Assembly: GCF_000316115.1 (NCBI RefSeq)
Contig: NZ_JH993796.1
Coordinates: 21,644-85,643, forward strand
Length of the DNA stretch: 64,000 bases
Origin: Leptolyngbya sp. PCC 7375
Lineage (GTDB): Bacteria > Cyanobacteriota > Cyanobacteriia > Phormidesmidales > Phormidesmidaceae
Direction of reading: 5' to 3'
This document shows positions 1 through 7,360 of this stretch, piece by piece; the stretch's first letter is position 1, and the number at the start of each line of letters is the position of its first letter. The notes below the pieces were generated by a model, which did no database searches, was not told where the DNA came from, and saw only the letters and a program-made list of their open reading frames with translations. Both the position numbers and the translations under genes were made by a program.

Positions 1-178
1 TTCGACCTGGATTCACTTCCCACTCATCATTGATGACAAAAGGATAGTCAGGTAATAGTGTTTTGCTGTCCGAAACAAACCGCTGTTTTAGCGCTTGCTC
101 ACCGGCTTGGTCCCAGTTGCGGCCCTCAAAGTAAGCTCGCAGCACTTGATCACGATGTGCGATATCAGATTGATTCAT
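1..178 (-). CDS. Partial hypothetical protein, N-terminal 59 residues
   Basis: An open frame reads from an ATG at 178 leftward off the window edge without a stop. It begins MNQSDIAHRDQVLRAYFEGR and includes the segments LLPDYPFVIND and EWEVNPGR. I do not recognise the family. The composition is that of a soluble, charged protein. Only the N-terminus is visible, so neither function nor length can be judged. It diverges from the repeat-protein cassette that starts near 250. Confidence 0.55.
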   Translation of the reverse strand, partial: MNQSDIAHRDQVLRAYFEGRNWDQAGEQALKQRFVSDSKTLLPDYPFVINDEWEVNPGR

Positions 179-284
179 TTTCAGTAGAGGTCGTGTCGTC
201 AGGCGGTCCAATGATTCCGTTAAAACAAATCAGATTTGCGATCGCAACCCCGCAACTACCTTGTGACCCCCATCACCAACATTC

Positions 285-349
285 CTCAGTCAATCTCAGA
301 AACCCCTTAAGCAACCCTCAGTTACCCGTCAGATGACGTTCAGGTAGCT
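285..349 (+). promoter_or_regulatory. Six direct repeats at 11-bp phase upstream of repeat protein 1
   Basis: Six units follow one another: CTCAGTCAAT, CTCAGAAACCC, CTTAAGCAACC, CTCAGTTACCC, GTCAGATGACG and TTCAGGTAGCT. The first is 10 bp and the others 11 bp. The same array lies at 41090 and 54619 at almost the same distance from the start codon. A short dyad GTGA-N6-TCAC precedes it (262-275). One-turn direct repeats are typical of OmpR/PhoB-type response regulators; which regulator binds here is unknown. Confidence 0.7.
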
Positions 350-405
350 CCCGCATTCTAGGAACCAATGAAGTCAAGCACTGATTCCCCCAAGGAGCTT
401 TAACC

Positions 406-864
406 ATGAAACGCACACTTCTTTCCGCCTTAACTGTTCTCGTTGCATCCGCTGCCATTGCACCCATCGCTGCCGCCGCTGAGCCCGCTAGCTTCAATAT
501 TCAGTCAGCTCGCCTCGAAGCACTCGATGCCCGCACTAAGAATTCCGTCCACAAGCTACGCCTGGACCACCTCAACAATCAGTCCAAGGCCATCGAAGAT
601 ATCCAAGCTACTCGGCTAGACGCACTTGATGCCCGCACTAAGGCTGTTGATAACATTCAAGAAGCTCGCTTAGACGCTTTAGACGCTCGCACCAAGAACA
701 GCGTTCACAAGCTACGTCTTGAGCATCTCAACAACCAGTCCAAAGCGGTTGAGGACATTCAAGCTGCTCGTTTGGAAGCATTGGACGCTCGCACTAAAGC
801 TGTCGACAACATCCAGGAAGCTCGCCTAGATGCGTTAGACGCTCGTACTAAGTCCATCCGCTAA
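406..864 (+). CDS. Secreted 18-residue-repeat protein, copy 1 (152 aa)
   Basis: The start follows a strong AAGGAG site 8 nt upstream. Residues 1-26 are a signal peptide (MKRTLLSALTVLVASAA, then Ala-rich to AAAEP). The mature part consists entirely of repeats of about 18 residues built on RLxALDARTK, arranged as a 34-residue unit (containing NSVHKLRLxHLNNQSKA) plus an 18-residue unit, twice, then a C-terminal RLDALDARTKSIR. It should form alpha-helix or coiled coil and act outside the inner membrane. Paralogues are at 41219 and 54747. I know no assigned function; a structural or surface role is only inference. Confidence 0.85.
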   Translation: MKRTLLSALTVLVASAAIAPIAAAAEPASFNIQSARLEALDARTKNSVHKLRLDHLNNQSKAIEDIQATRLDALDARTKAVDNIQEARLDALDARTKNSVHKLRLEHLNNQSKAVEDIQAARLEALDARTKAVDNIQEARLDALDARTKSIR

Positions 865-896
865 CAGATTGCTGAGCTGTTGCGGTACCCAAGCTT

Positions 897-949
897 GGGT
901 GCCCGGTGCAGACTCCGTAATCTGTGAAATGCTTCATTCTCAGGGCACC
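897..949 (+). other. Conserved 3' stem-loop GGGTGCCC/GGGCACCC
   Basis: The arms GGGTGCCC and GGGCACCC lie about 36 nt apart just downstream of the repeat-protein stop codon. The same pair, with sequence between conserved, follows copies 2 and 3 (copy 2 has GGGTGCC/GGCACCC). Its conservation outside the coding region suggests an RNA-level role such as mRNA stability or processing. Confidence 0.5.
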
Positions 950-984
950 CTTTTCCCACTCAGACTCTCCCTACACATACACTC

Positions 985-1016
985 CAAGCCTCTGCCGATA
1001 GGGTGGGGGCTTTTTG
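985..1016 (+). terminator. Rho-independent terminator of repeat-protein cassette 1
   Basis: AAGCCTCTGCC pairs with GGTGGGGGCTT (with G-T pairs) and is followed by a T run. The same hairpin ends the cassettes at 41803 and 55183. Confidence 0.7.
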
Positions 1017-1103
1017 TGGGGTTGGGAGTTATTAATGAGCTCAGACTACTCAAGAAAACATTAATGAGATGACATTATAGAACTGACTTGATTGGTACCT
1101 TAC

Positions 1104-1607
1104 ATGAAATCGAATGCAGCCGAGTACAGCGCTCTCAGAACAGAGTTGATTCACCATGATAGTGCCTGCTTAACGATTCTTGGCCTATTGTTAGCCGCAA
1201 CTACTGCCATTTATGGTGTGGTTGCCAATCAACAGATTTCCCCTCTCTTAATAATGCTTTCAGTGCTTTGGGGAGTTGGTTTCTTGTATATCGTCGAAAA
1301 AAGAGCAACGATTCGCAGAATCTCTTTCTATATCCAAACTCAGCTCGAACAATCTAATAGCGACCTTAGCTGGGAAGCCTGGTCCCGCAAAAACCGGTCT
1401 GGCATGGATTTGCCAACCGTTAGTCCCCTAAAAATCGAGCGCACTTTACTCGTAATAGCTAATCTAGTCAACACGATTTGGCTTTGGAAATCAGCCTCAA
1501 TTAGTCTGGCCATCATAGCCACTGTTATCGCATTAATATCTCTTATCTGGAGTCAACTCATTCTGAACAGATATTACAAATTTAGTCGTAAAAATGATGC
1601 AGAATAA
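1104..1607 (+). CDS. Four-helix membrane protein of unknown function (167 aa)
   Basis: I chose ATG 1104 over an upstream TTG at 1092. The N-terminus contains EYSALRTELIHHD, a motif arrangement I associate with small bacterial multi-TM proteins that begin E-Y-x-A-L-R-x-E. Hydrophobic segments lie near residues 26-42, 47-64, 115-135 and 136-155, with a basic and Trp-containing loop (EAWSRKNRSG) between the pairs. It sits between repeat-protein cassette 1 and the conserved element at 2120, so it may be cargo of that module. Function unknown. Confidence 0.65.
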   Translation: MKSNAAEYSALRTELIHHDSACLTILGLLLAATTAIYGVVANQQISPLLIMLSVLWGVGFLYIVEKRATIRRISFYIQTQLEQSNSDLSWEAWSRKNRSGMDLPTVSPLKIERTLLVIANLVNTIWLWKSASISLAIIATVIALISLIWSQLILNRYYKFSRKNDAE

Positions 1608-1675
1608 ATAGCAATCAGCTTCAGACTACGTGAATAATCCCAAAAGATAGGCAAAAGACTACCTAAATGCAATAA

Positions 1676-1693
1676 GGGGCCGAAGCCCCAACC
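1676..1693 (-). terminator. Rho-independent terminator of the 1696 gene
   Basis: On the minus strand GGGGC-TTCG-GCCCC, a UUCG-capped hairpin, is followed by TTATTGCATTT. It lies directly past the stop of the minus-strand gene, which supports that gene being real. Confidence 0.6.
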
Positions 1694-1695
1694 CA

Positions 1696-1998
1696 CTAAC
1701 GCACCAACCGCACCCGCACGCGCCCCCCACGCTGACCACCAGACAACCGAATAGCCCCCTGCGGCACAGTAACCGGAACCGAGACAACGAACCGCGTAGG
1801 ACCATCAGACACCGTACGAACCAGCACCGAATAACCCACCACCGCCGCCCAGCGCTGAGCGAAAAACGTAGGCAAGAACCCAAACCAGCACTCGGCCACG
1901 TAGCCCGTAAACGAGCGCTCAGACTCGCGCCAGCAGCACTCGACCGCGCCAAACTCAGCGGCTAAACCAGACACAAACTCAAATGGAACAGAACGCAT
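1696..1998 (-). CDS. Small protein of unknown function (100 aa), intact paralogue
   Basis: It reads from ATG 1998 (MRSVPFEFVSGLAAEFGAVE). The middle is rich in aromatic residues and cysteine, and the C-terminus is basic (GGQRGGRVRVRLVR). A decayed copy with nearly identical ends lies at 56520-56709; both copies have a terminator immediately downstream. I do not recognise the family. The first half could be an N-terminal beta/alpha fold, but no motif decides this. Confidence 0.5.
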   Translation of the reverse strand: MRSVPFEFVSGLAAEFGAVECCWRESERSFTGYVAECWFGFLPTFFAQRWAAVVGYSVLVRTVSDGPTRFVVSVPVTVPQGAIRLSGGQRGGRVRVRLVR

Positions 1999-2119
1999 AG
2001 GCCAAACCAACGCAACGCGCCCTATTCACCCAATGGAACTACGTTGGTTATTTGGGATAACGCAGTGTCAAGCGGACTTGTAGCCGGAGTTTAAACGCTG
2101 TTGCGATGCTACGGGTGCT

Positions 2120-2352
2120 AGATAACGGAGGCTGCAAGCTTGGCTTGACGCGTTGCCTATGACGGGTAAAATTGGGCGGCTGTGGTGGTGGTAAATCTGT
2201 TGGATGAGAGTAGGCCTGCAGGAAGATGCACATGCAACTTTGTAACGAGAGTGCAAGCCAATTTGATATAACATGCTACAATCACTGCGCTTAGGGCGCA
2301 GCGGCCCAGCAAAAAGCCCCAGCAACGGCCAGGGCCAAGTTAGTACTATTCC
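2120..2352 (+). repeat. Conserved intergenic element, copy 1 of 3
   Basis: Sequence shared with 43680-43885 and 56825-57030 includes GGCTGTGGTGGTGGTA, a TTGTAACGAGAGTGCAA stretch, ATGCTACAATCACTGCGCTT, a TGCGC/GCGCA hairpin, and GCCCAGCAAAAAGCCCCAGC. No reading frame is kept among the three copies. TACAAT just before the hairpin resembles a -10 box, so a small RNA is possible. Copies 1 and 2 also share GGGCCAAGTTAGTACTATTC at the end. Confidence 0.65.
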
Positions 2353-2431
2353 ATTAGAACTAGGGTAGCGTAGACGTTGGTGTGACTGGGTTAACTGATG
2401 CGTTAGGAAGTTGCGATCGCAAAAAAATCGT

Positions 2432-2815
2432 CTAAATCTTAAATCCTGAAATAGCCCCTAGCAATTGCAGATTCTGTAATCTCTTGCCAGCTGCCATTGG
2501 ATTTTCTAGATCCATTGCCTCAGCTAACTTTCCAATGGTAGTTACTGAATAAACAGCCCCTTCTTGAAGAGAGACAAGAATCTCATACAGACGTTGCTGT
2601 CCAGGGGAAAGATTTAGACAGTAATCTGTATCCACATAGATATAGTGAAATCCCTCTAAAACCCCTTCCTCTGTATGATTAAAGGCTATCTTGATATCTG
2701 CTACTGCATTGATAGCGTCTAGTACCTCTGGGGTTTGCTCCTCTGGATATCCAGAATCATGCTCTAGATACAGCTCTAGGTTTTCGAGATGATTTTCAAC
2801 ATCATATTCATACAT
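2432..2815 (-). CDS. Hypothetical protein with possible C-terminal winged helix (127 aa)
   Basis: The N-terminal half is very acidic (MYEYDVENHLENLELYLEHD). Residues 70-127, beginning NLSPGQQRLYEILVSLQEG, look like a small winged-helix fold, with a predicted helix-turn-helix around VTTIGKLAEAMDLENPMAAG. It is the last gene of a minus-strand run that starts at 4238. No family recognised; a regulatory role is inference from shape only. Confidence 0.6.
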   Translation of the reverse strand: MYEYDVENHLENLELYLEHDSGYPEEQTPEVLDAINAVADIKIAFNHTEEGVLEGFHYIYVDTDYCLNLSPGQQRLYEILVSLQEGAVYSVTTIGKLAEAMDLENPMAAGKRLQNLQLLGAISGFKI

Positions 2816-2855
2816 GGTTAGTGCAGGAGTACTAGACCCCTACACTTTAACATGA

Positions 2856-3206
2856 CTACCAGAATCTGTTTACGTCCCTGATAATTTCTTGATTATCCTT
2901 ATGGGCTAATTGTTCTGAGTACTCAAAATCACTTTTATCTTCTTCTCGATCTCCGTTATCCTCCAACTCTTCTCCTTCATCTATCACACGTTCAGCCTTA
3001 AACCTATGCTGGTCGCTGTCCCTAGCTTCTACTATCTGCTCAGCATTAATATATTTGGCAACTGTCTCTTCATCCCTATCAGGTATGACTCCTGCGTCTT
3101 TTAGCTTCTGGGAGACATCATCAACAGCGCTGCTAGGAACATCGCCTACCCAATGATCTCCCTTATCATTGCTGACCTCAAACACACTACGGTCTTCCTC
3201 TTGCAT
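2856..3206 (-). CDS. Acidic hypothetical protein (116 aa)
   Basis: The protein is rich in Asp and Glu (for example EELEDNGDREEDKSDFEYSE) and has no hydrophobic segment, so it is probably cytoplasmic. Its start follows the preceding stop at 3209 by only two bases, so the two genes are co-transcribed. I do not recognise a family. Confidence 0.6.
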   Translation of the reverse strand: MQEEDRSVFEVSNDKGDHWVGDVPSSAVDDVSQKLKDAGVIPDRDEETVAKYINAEQIVEARDSDQHRFKAERVIDEGEELEDNGDREEDKSDFEYSEQLAHKDNQEIIRDVNRFW

Positions 3207-3208
3207 AG

Positions 3209-3442
3209 TTAGTCTCCTGAATCACTGAATTTGAAGCCGGTCGCAGTTGCACCAGCGTACTGAATCGCTGCCCATCGACCATTGGGCAGCTTGTAATAGT
3301 CTGTGGTGCTATCTCGATAGGCTGGAAAGCCAAACCGTTGCGAGATGGCATCGTAACTCTGGGGAAATTGCAGATAAGTAGGTGTGCAAAATTTCTTACA
3401 AAAGACTTTGACGGAATAGCCTGATTTTAGGTAGCTGCTCAA
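3209..3442 (-). CDS. Small hypothetical protein (77 aa), start uncertain
   Basis: The body contains FPQSYDAISQRFGFPAYRDS and KLPNGRWAAIQYAG, like small cyanobacterial exported proteins with an SmpA/OmlA-like layout, though I cannot assign the family. The only in-frame start is TTG at 3442, but the frame stays open upstream (YQGVAVSTYAELVTEQV) until a stop inside the neighbouring gene. This suggests a lost start or a frameshift that once fused it with the lipoprotein-like ORF at 3475. Confidence 0.5.
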   Translation of the reverse strand: MSSYLKSGYSVKVFCKKFCTPTYLQFPQSYDAISQRFGFPAYRDSTTDYYKLPNGRWAAIQYAGATATGFKFSDSGD

Positions 3443-3474
3443 GACCTGTTCTGTAACTAATTCTGCATAGGTAC

Positions 3475-3657
3475 TTACAGCAACGCCTTGATATCTACTT
3501 CGTTTAGCTCACCGTCTACACCGTAAGGTTGCAACCCTGACGGTGGCACAGCAGAGGGCTCTACAGCTTCGACCGATGCAGGCTGAAAAAGTTCTAACTC
3601 AGGGCAGCTGGTTGTTACCAATGCAATCCACAACAACCCCACAATATTCCGCGTCAT
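3475..3657 (-). CDS. Short lipoprotein-like ORF (60 aa)
   Basis: The N-terminus MTRNIVGLLWIALVTTSC resembles a signal peptide with a lipobox cysteine at residue 18. The rest is Pro-, Glu- and Val-rich. The start ATG overlaps the stop of the upstream HTH gene (ATGA overlap at 3654-3657), so it is translated in the same operon. It may be the N-terminal part of a longer exported protein whose remainder is the frame at 3209. Confidence 0.5.
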   Translation of the reverse strand: MTRNIVGLLWIALVTTSCPELELFQPASVEAVEPSAVPPSGLQPYGVDGELNEVDIKALL

Positions 3658-4238
3658 TGGTCACCTCCCATGCGCCGCTGCTTCAGCTGACCGTAGGTGT
3701 CCATCTCTGCCTGCAGTTCCAGCTTGTACCGCATCATGCCTCGGCGCTGACCTGCCGATTTAAATGACGCCAGCTCTGCATCGGAAAAGTCTGCCTCTGT
3801 CACCGCCAGCTGATCTACAAAGGACTCCAGGTCAGCCAGCTCCTCGGCAATGGACTGCTGCATCATGCCGTTCTGAGTTTGACGTAGGGCCAAGGCACTA
3901 CTAACGCTATCGGGCATCAGTTCACCTTCGATCACTCCGGCGTTGCTCCACTCGTGGGAATAGCGAGATTTAGCATCGGCAACCCAGGTGTCTCGGTCAC
4001 AATGTTTTACCTCGGCAAACTCACCAAACAGGGTGCGGGCCAGGTCGGTATACCCCTTCCCAGCTTTCAACAATGACTCGGGGGCTACCTTCTTTAACCA
4101 CGGAAACCAGCGATTGCGGATGGTGGAATCAGAAACGTTGTACGCTTCGGCAATTGCTTGTGCGGTATGGTGTCCGCCTGTGTGCGGTTCAATGTCCGAT
4201 AGGACGTCCTGCCGAACGTCCGAATATGTGCTATTCAT
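3654..4238 (-). CDS. HTH plasmid protein, partition-module 1 (194 aa)
   Basis: I chose ATG 4238 (MNSTYSDVRQ) because its paralogue at 60481 also starts MNST. Residues 24-47 (TAQAIAEAYNVSDSTIRNRW) form a helix-turn-helix. The centre LARTLFGEFAEVKHCDRDTW is almost the same in the paralogue, and both end in RRMGG-Q. Both copies lie beside a ParA module and are read away from it, pointing to plasmid regulation or maintenance. GTACG and TGTGCGG repeats around the 5' end could be its own operator. No exact family name recognised. Confidence 0.75.
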   Translation of the reverse strand: MNSTYSDVRQDVLSDIEPHTGGHHTAQAIAEAYNVSDSTIRNRWFPWLKKVAPESLLKAGKGYTDLARTLFGEFAEVKHCDRDTWVADAKSRYSHEWSNAGVIEGELMPDSVSSALALRQTQNGMMQQSIAEELADLESFVDQLAVTEADFSDAELASFKSAGQRRGMMRYKLELQAEMDTYGQLKQRRMGGDQ

Positions 4239-4261
4239 TAGTGGAATCCTTCTGACTACAA

Positions 4262-4335
4262 GGGTTTTAACGTGTACGGGGTCTGTACGTTTGATGTGCG
4301 GTTCCAATGCGATCAAATGTACGCCCGTACACTCG
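4262..4335. promoter_or_regulatory. GTACG repeat/dyad cluster upstream of the HTH gene
   Basis: GTACG or CGTAC occurs repeatedly, including the inverted pair TGTACGCCCGTACA at 4318-4331. The cluster sits at the 5' end of the minus-strand HTH gene, between two divergent transcription units. It is a likely operator; the binding protein is inferred. Confidence 0.45.
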
Positions 4336-4477
4336 ACACTACATTAGGACAATAAAACAGACACGTCAAATACTATTGATTAATAGATAAACTCTTAGCT
4401 GTCTACATGACAGTAGATAGGTCAGGAGACGCAACAGAAGGAATTACAGTATTAGGCGTTCTTAGGTTTTGGTTGCC

Positions 4478-5005
4478 ATGGATGCTGAGCTGGACGAAAT
4501 ACCCGTTGCTTCGCTACCGGATCGCTACGGTGTGCATCGTTCTCAGGTGTATACCCGCATGGATGCCTTAAAAAAACGAGATCGCAATCTGATTCCGACA
4601 AAACGAGGTAAGCGGTCTTTCATCACTCGACAGATGTTGGAATACCTGGATGGGATGGCAGCCCTTATACAGCAAGGGCAAACCACCCAGGAAGCAGCTG
4701 ATCAAGTGTTGCGTCAGCTTCCTACACGTCGGGCCGACAGTCCAGTGGACATGAGACAGGTTCAGTCATCAGAACTGGCGATTGCGGCTCAAAACACTGC
4801 CTTTGACTTCGAGCAGTTACTCAGCAAACTACGGGGCTTACAAGAACTGGCCGATCAAAACTGGTGGCTTAGCAGTAGTCAGCTCGCCCAAGTTCTAGAA
4901 CTAGAAACACTGCCACCAGGAGAAAAACTTGAATTCCATGGATTTCGGTTTAGCAAAGCAGGCACTCATGGCACTGAAACAGCCTGGAAAGTGGAAAAGC
5001 TGTAG
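4478..5005 (+). CDS. HTH DNA-binding protein upstream of parA (175 aa)
   Basis: I prefer ATG 4478 over a TTG at 4469. The N-terminus has a helix-turn-helix (VASLPDRYGVHRSQVYTRMD, about residues 10-30) followed by a basic stretch KKRDRNLIPTKRGKRSF like a MerR- or excisionase-type wing. The C-terminal half is helical, with a Trp-rich patch (DQNWWLSSSQLAQVLELE) typical of cyanobacterial plasmid regulators. It is read with parA and probably regulates the partition/replication region. A dyad CTGTC-TACAT-GACAG (about 4399-4413) lies upstream. Confidence 0.65.
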   Translation: MDAELDEIPVASLPDRYGVHRSQVYTRMDALKKRDRNLIPTKRGKRSFITRQMLEYLDGMAALIQQGQTTQEAADQVLRQLPTRRADSPVDMRQVQSSELAIAAQNTAFDFEQLLSKLRGLQELADQNWWLSSSQLAQVLELETLPPGEKLEFHGFRFSKAGTHGTETAWKVEKL

Positions 5006-5093
5006 GCGCGCCACCCTAAACAGACGTAAACGTTTGATCTCAATATTCAAATGATCCGGTACTCTAATCCCTGAGACCACAACTTCACCAGTG

Positions 5094-5133
5094 AATCTGT
5101 GGTTTTGTTCACAAGTTCACAAACACACTAGTG
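5094..5133 (+). promoter_or_regulatory. TTCACAAG-type repeats before parA
   Basis: GTTCACAAGTTCACAAAC and neighbouring GTGAATC/GTGAG motifs lie just before the parA start. The same core recurs at 5755-5789, 6150-6160, 6208-6234 and 7047-7060, that is, at each gene boundary of this module. Likely partition or operator sites. Confidence 0.6.
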
Positions 5134-5135
5134 AG

Positions 5136-5750
5136 ATGAAAGTTTATTCCATAGTCAGCAATAAGGGTGGTTGCGGGAAAACCAGCCTGGCGGTGAACAT
5201 TGCGATCGCAATGCATGTAGAGGGTCAGTCTGGGTTAATCATCGATTGCGACCCACAGGCAACCGCTACCGTTTGGGGTCAACAAAGGGAAGAAGATGAA
5301 CCGGGCACAATACCGGCTCAAGGGCATCAGATCAAAACCATCATTGAAGAAGCCGAAAGCCAGGGCTGTGATTATGTCGTGATCGACACTCCGCCCCATA
5401 GCGATCAAACATCGCTCGCAGCAGCAAGGGTGGCAGATGTCGTTTTAATCCCAGTTCGGCCCAGTCTGCCAGACATTGCCGCCCTCAGCTATACAGATGA
5501 TTTAGTATCTCTGGCCAAAAAGAGAGAGCAAGCTCATGTAGTCATCAACTCTGCTCCGACAAAAGGAATGCAGAATGACGCCCAGAACGCTATCAAAGAA
5601 ATCGGCCTAAATCTGGCTCCCGCCCAATTCTGGCAGCGGGTCGCCTTCAGCCATTCATTCAATAGCGGCCAGGGTGTGTTGGAATACGACCCCAGTGGAA
5701 AAGCCGCAGCCGAGGTAAAACGGCTTATGCGCTGGCTTTCACGGCTATGA
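5136..5750 (+). CDS. parA: ParA-family partition ATPase, module 1 (204 aa)
   Basis: ATG 5136 places the deviant Walker A box KGGCGKTS at residues 10-17, as usual for short ParA/MinD-type plasmid ATPases; the track start at 5091 would add a non-conserved leader. DCDPQ (37-41) and VIDTPP (81-86) are the A' and B motifs. It lacks an N-terminal HTH, so it is the type Ib class. It binds ATP and non-specific DNA and moves plasmid copies with a small DNA-binding partner, here the gene at 5790. Upstream repeats are the probable centromere or operator. Confidence 0.9.
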   Translation: MKVYSIVSNKGGCGKTSLAVNIAIAMHVEGQSGLIIDCDPQATATVWGQQREEDEPGTIPAQGHQIKTIIEEAESQGCDYVVIDTPPHSDQTSLAAARVADVVLIPVRPSLPDIAALSYTDDLVSLAKKREQAHVVINSAPTKGMQNDAQNAIKEIGLNLAPAQFWQRVAFSHSFNSGQGVLEYDPSGKAAAEVKRLMRWLSRL

Positions 5751-5754
5751 TATC

Positions 5755-5789
5755 TTGTGAACAATTGAACATTATCACTAATTCACAAG
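5755..5789 (+). promoter_or_regulatory. TTCACAAG-type repeats between parA and its partner
   Basis: TTGTGAACAATTGAAC and TCACTAATTCACAAG fill the 39-bp gap between the two genes. This fits a ParB-like binding site; the gap has no other use. Confidence 0.55.
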
Positions 5790-6080
5790 ATGGCTAGAAA
5801 ATCCATTGCCGATGCAATCAAGGCCAAGGTTGAACCTCAAGCGGAGGAACTCGTTACCACTGCAGCAGCGCCGGTAGCAAAGACCACCAAAAAACAAAGC
5901 TCTAGAGCTGGTCAAAAGCATATCGGCGGTTACTACCCCCCCGAATGTCTCAAAGCCCTGAAGCTGATCGCAGTAGAAGATGAGATGACCTTAGAAGACG
6001 TGATCGCCACAGCCATGAATCAGTTTCTATCCAGTCGAGGGAAGGCTCCCATATTCCCGATCAAAAGCGATGCGGGGTAA
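5790..6080 (+). CDS. Small ParB-type DNA-binding partner (96 aa)
   Basis: The N-terminal 45 residues are Lys-, Ala- and Thr-rich and probably flexible (MARKSIADAIKAKVEPQAEE). From IGGYYPPECLKALKLIAVED the sequence fits a ribbon-helix-helix fold, like the second gene of type Ib partition cassettes. It should bind the TTCACAAG-type repeats and stimulate ParA. The equivalent in module 2 is at 61986, with a similar layout (basic N-terminus, then YIQVGAYIPKTLNEDVK). Confidence 0.75.
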   Translation: MARKSIADAIKAKVEPQAEELVTTAAAPVAKTTKKQSSRAGQKHIGGYYPPECLKALKLIAVEDEMTLEDVIATAMNQFLSSRGKAPIFPIKSDAG

Positions 6081-6137
6081 ATCGGATTGCGATCGCGCAA
6101 GCGCTGGCTGGTCAGTTCGCAAAGGCAAGACCACATC

Positions 6138-6237
6138 ATCACATTTGAACTTGTTCACAAGCCCACACCTGAACAAAAGTCACTGAAGAAACAAGCCTCA
6201 ATTATCACATTTGAACTTGTTCACAACTTCACAACAT
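6138..6237 (+). repeat. Duplicated CACATTTGAACTTGTTCACA repeat
   Basis: A 20-bp sequence occurs at about 6141 and 6202, each followed by further TTCACAA cores, immediately before ATG 6238. These are direct repeats (iterons) of the partition module and may act as plasmid replication or incompatibility determinants. Confidence 0.6.
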
Positions 6238-7047
6238 ATGCTAGAAACCGGTCAGATTATCCCCATCCAGTTCAAAGGCCGATCATTCAACGCAATTGTG
6301 ATCGACCCCGACGGACTGGGAGCCGCTAAACCCACCATCGGCGTGGGCTATCGAGGCATGAGTCGCCATACCAATGTGCCCCTTTCCACCTTCGTTAAGA
6401 GGGTGATTCATAACGAGGGGGGTAGCCACCTCAAACTCCCATCTGGCAAGCTCTTTAGGGTGATTCAAATTGAGGCCAACGATAATAATATCTATAACGT
6501 CATTGAGGTATCAGACTGGGTAGATTTGGTCTCCGATTGGCTCAAGAATCCAGGCCGACTTGGCCCAAAAGCAAGAAACGGTCTAATTGACTTCCTCGCC
6601 TGGTATGCCGCTGAAGGTCTTTACGCCGCTGCATACACATTCTTAAAGCAGACCTACACCCGCGAGGATAATGAGGTTGTCCAACGCTGGTTAGTATCCC
6701 GCGAAGCTGGAAAACCTGCCCGTCAAGATTGGAGCTGGACAATTGCCGAGCAGGGGGAAGGCAGCCCTTATAAATACGGCAAGTGGACCAATTATGTCTA
6801 TAACGGCCTCTTTGGAATGAACGCGGCTGAAATGAAGCAGCTTTGGGAAGAACCCGTTTCAGGTAGTAAAGCGATCGCACGCAACTACATCCCTGAGTCT
6901 GTTGGGATAGAAATGGTGGCTTACTGCGAAAAGCTGGTTTCGATTCTGGAATTAGAGGACCTGGAGAAGACCCACGATGAAGCGATCCGACTGACTCAGA
7001 TGAAGTACCGGAAACGAATAACGCCCACAAGTGATTCAGCCAGTTAA
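6238..7047 (+). CDS. Plasmid protein of unknown function next to par module (269 aa)
   Basis: ATG 6238 directly follows the duplicated repeats. The N-terminal half appears beta-rich (PIQFKGRSFNAIVIDPDG), the C-terminal half helical with a run LIDFLAWYAAEGLYAAAYTF. No catalytic motif was recognised. Its place after the ParA pair, the repeats on both sides (6138-6237 and 7047-7060) and the lack of any other Rep candidate here make a replication-linked role possible, but this is inference. Confidence 0.6.
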   Translation: MLETGQIIPIQFKGRSFNAIVIDPDGLGAAKPTIGVGYRGMSRHTNVPLSTFVKRVIHNEGGSHLKLPSGKLFRVIQIEANDNNIYNVIEVSDWVDLVSDWLKNPGRLGPKARNGLIDFLAWYAAEGLYAAAYTFLKQTYTREDNEVVQRWLVSREAGKPARQDWSWTIAEQGEGSPYKYGKWTNYVYNGLFGMNAAEMKQLWEEPVSGSKAIARNYIPESVGIEMVAYCEKLVSILELEDLEKTHDEAIRLTQMKYRKRITPTSDSAS

Positions 7048-7172
7048 CTTGTTCACAAGATAACTGGTGAATAAAAATACAGATTCGTCCTGTTTTGAGG
7101 TCGCATCCCTAACCAATGACATTCTCCCTACCTCCAGACATCACCTTTAAGTAGTAAGCCATCGATGGTGGC

Positions 7173-7280
7173 ATGGCCTACACGTTCAGGCACAAAACCC
7201 TAGGCGAGCTGGGCCGCATTGTTCTCAAGGATGCACCAGGCGGACAGTGTCAGATTATTTGCTCTGGGGCAACAACTTAA
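7173..7280 (+). pseudogene. 35-aa remnant of a small conserved cyanobacterial protein
   Basis: ATG 7173 opens MAYTFRHKTLGELGRIVLKD and stops after 35 codons. The start resembles a small cyanobacterial protein family of greater length, known to me only by its YTFRHxTLGELGR opening. The stretch between 7061 and 7360 holds nothing else. I read it as a 3'-truncated remnant. Confidence 0.35.
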
Positions 7281-7360
7281 AAATTGGAATGATGCCTCAA
7301 ACATTGGCGCAGTTTACTGCATCCGAGTGCCTTGACTTATTAGAACATAAGACCACAGAG

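Noticed and set aside
58..336. Plus-strand ORF of 92 codons at the left edge
   Set aside because: The minus frame at 1-178 has better coding character, and the plus frame runs into the conserved promoter array.
869..1072. Plus-strand ORF of 67 codons after repeat protein 1
   Set aside because: It runs through the conserved hairpin and terminator; the other two cassettes do not keep this frame.
2048..2325. Minus-strand ORFs in the conserved element
   Set aside because: The corresponding frames are not kept in copies 2 and 3, so the element is treated as non-coding.
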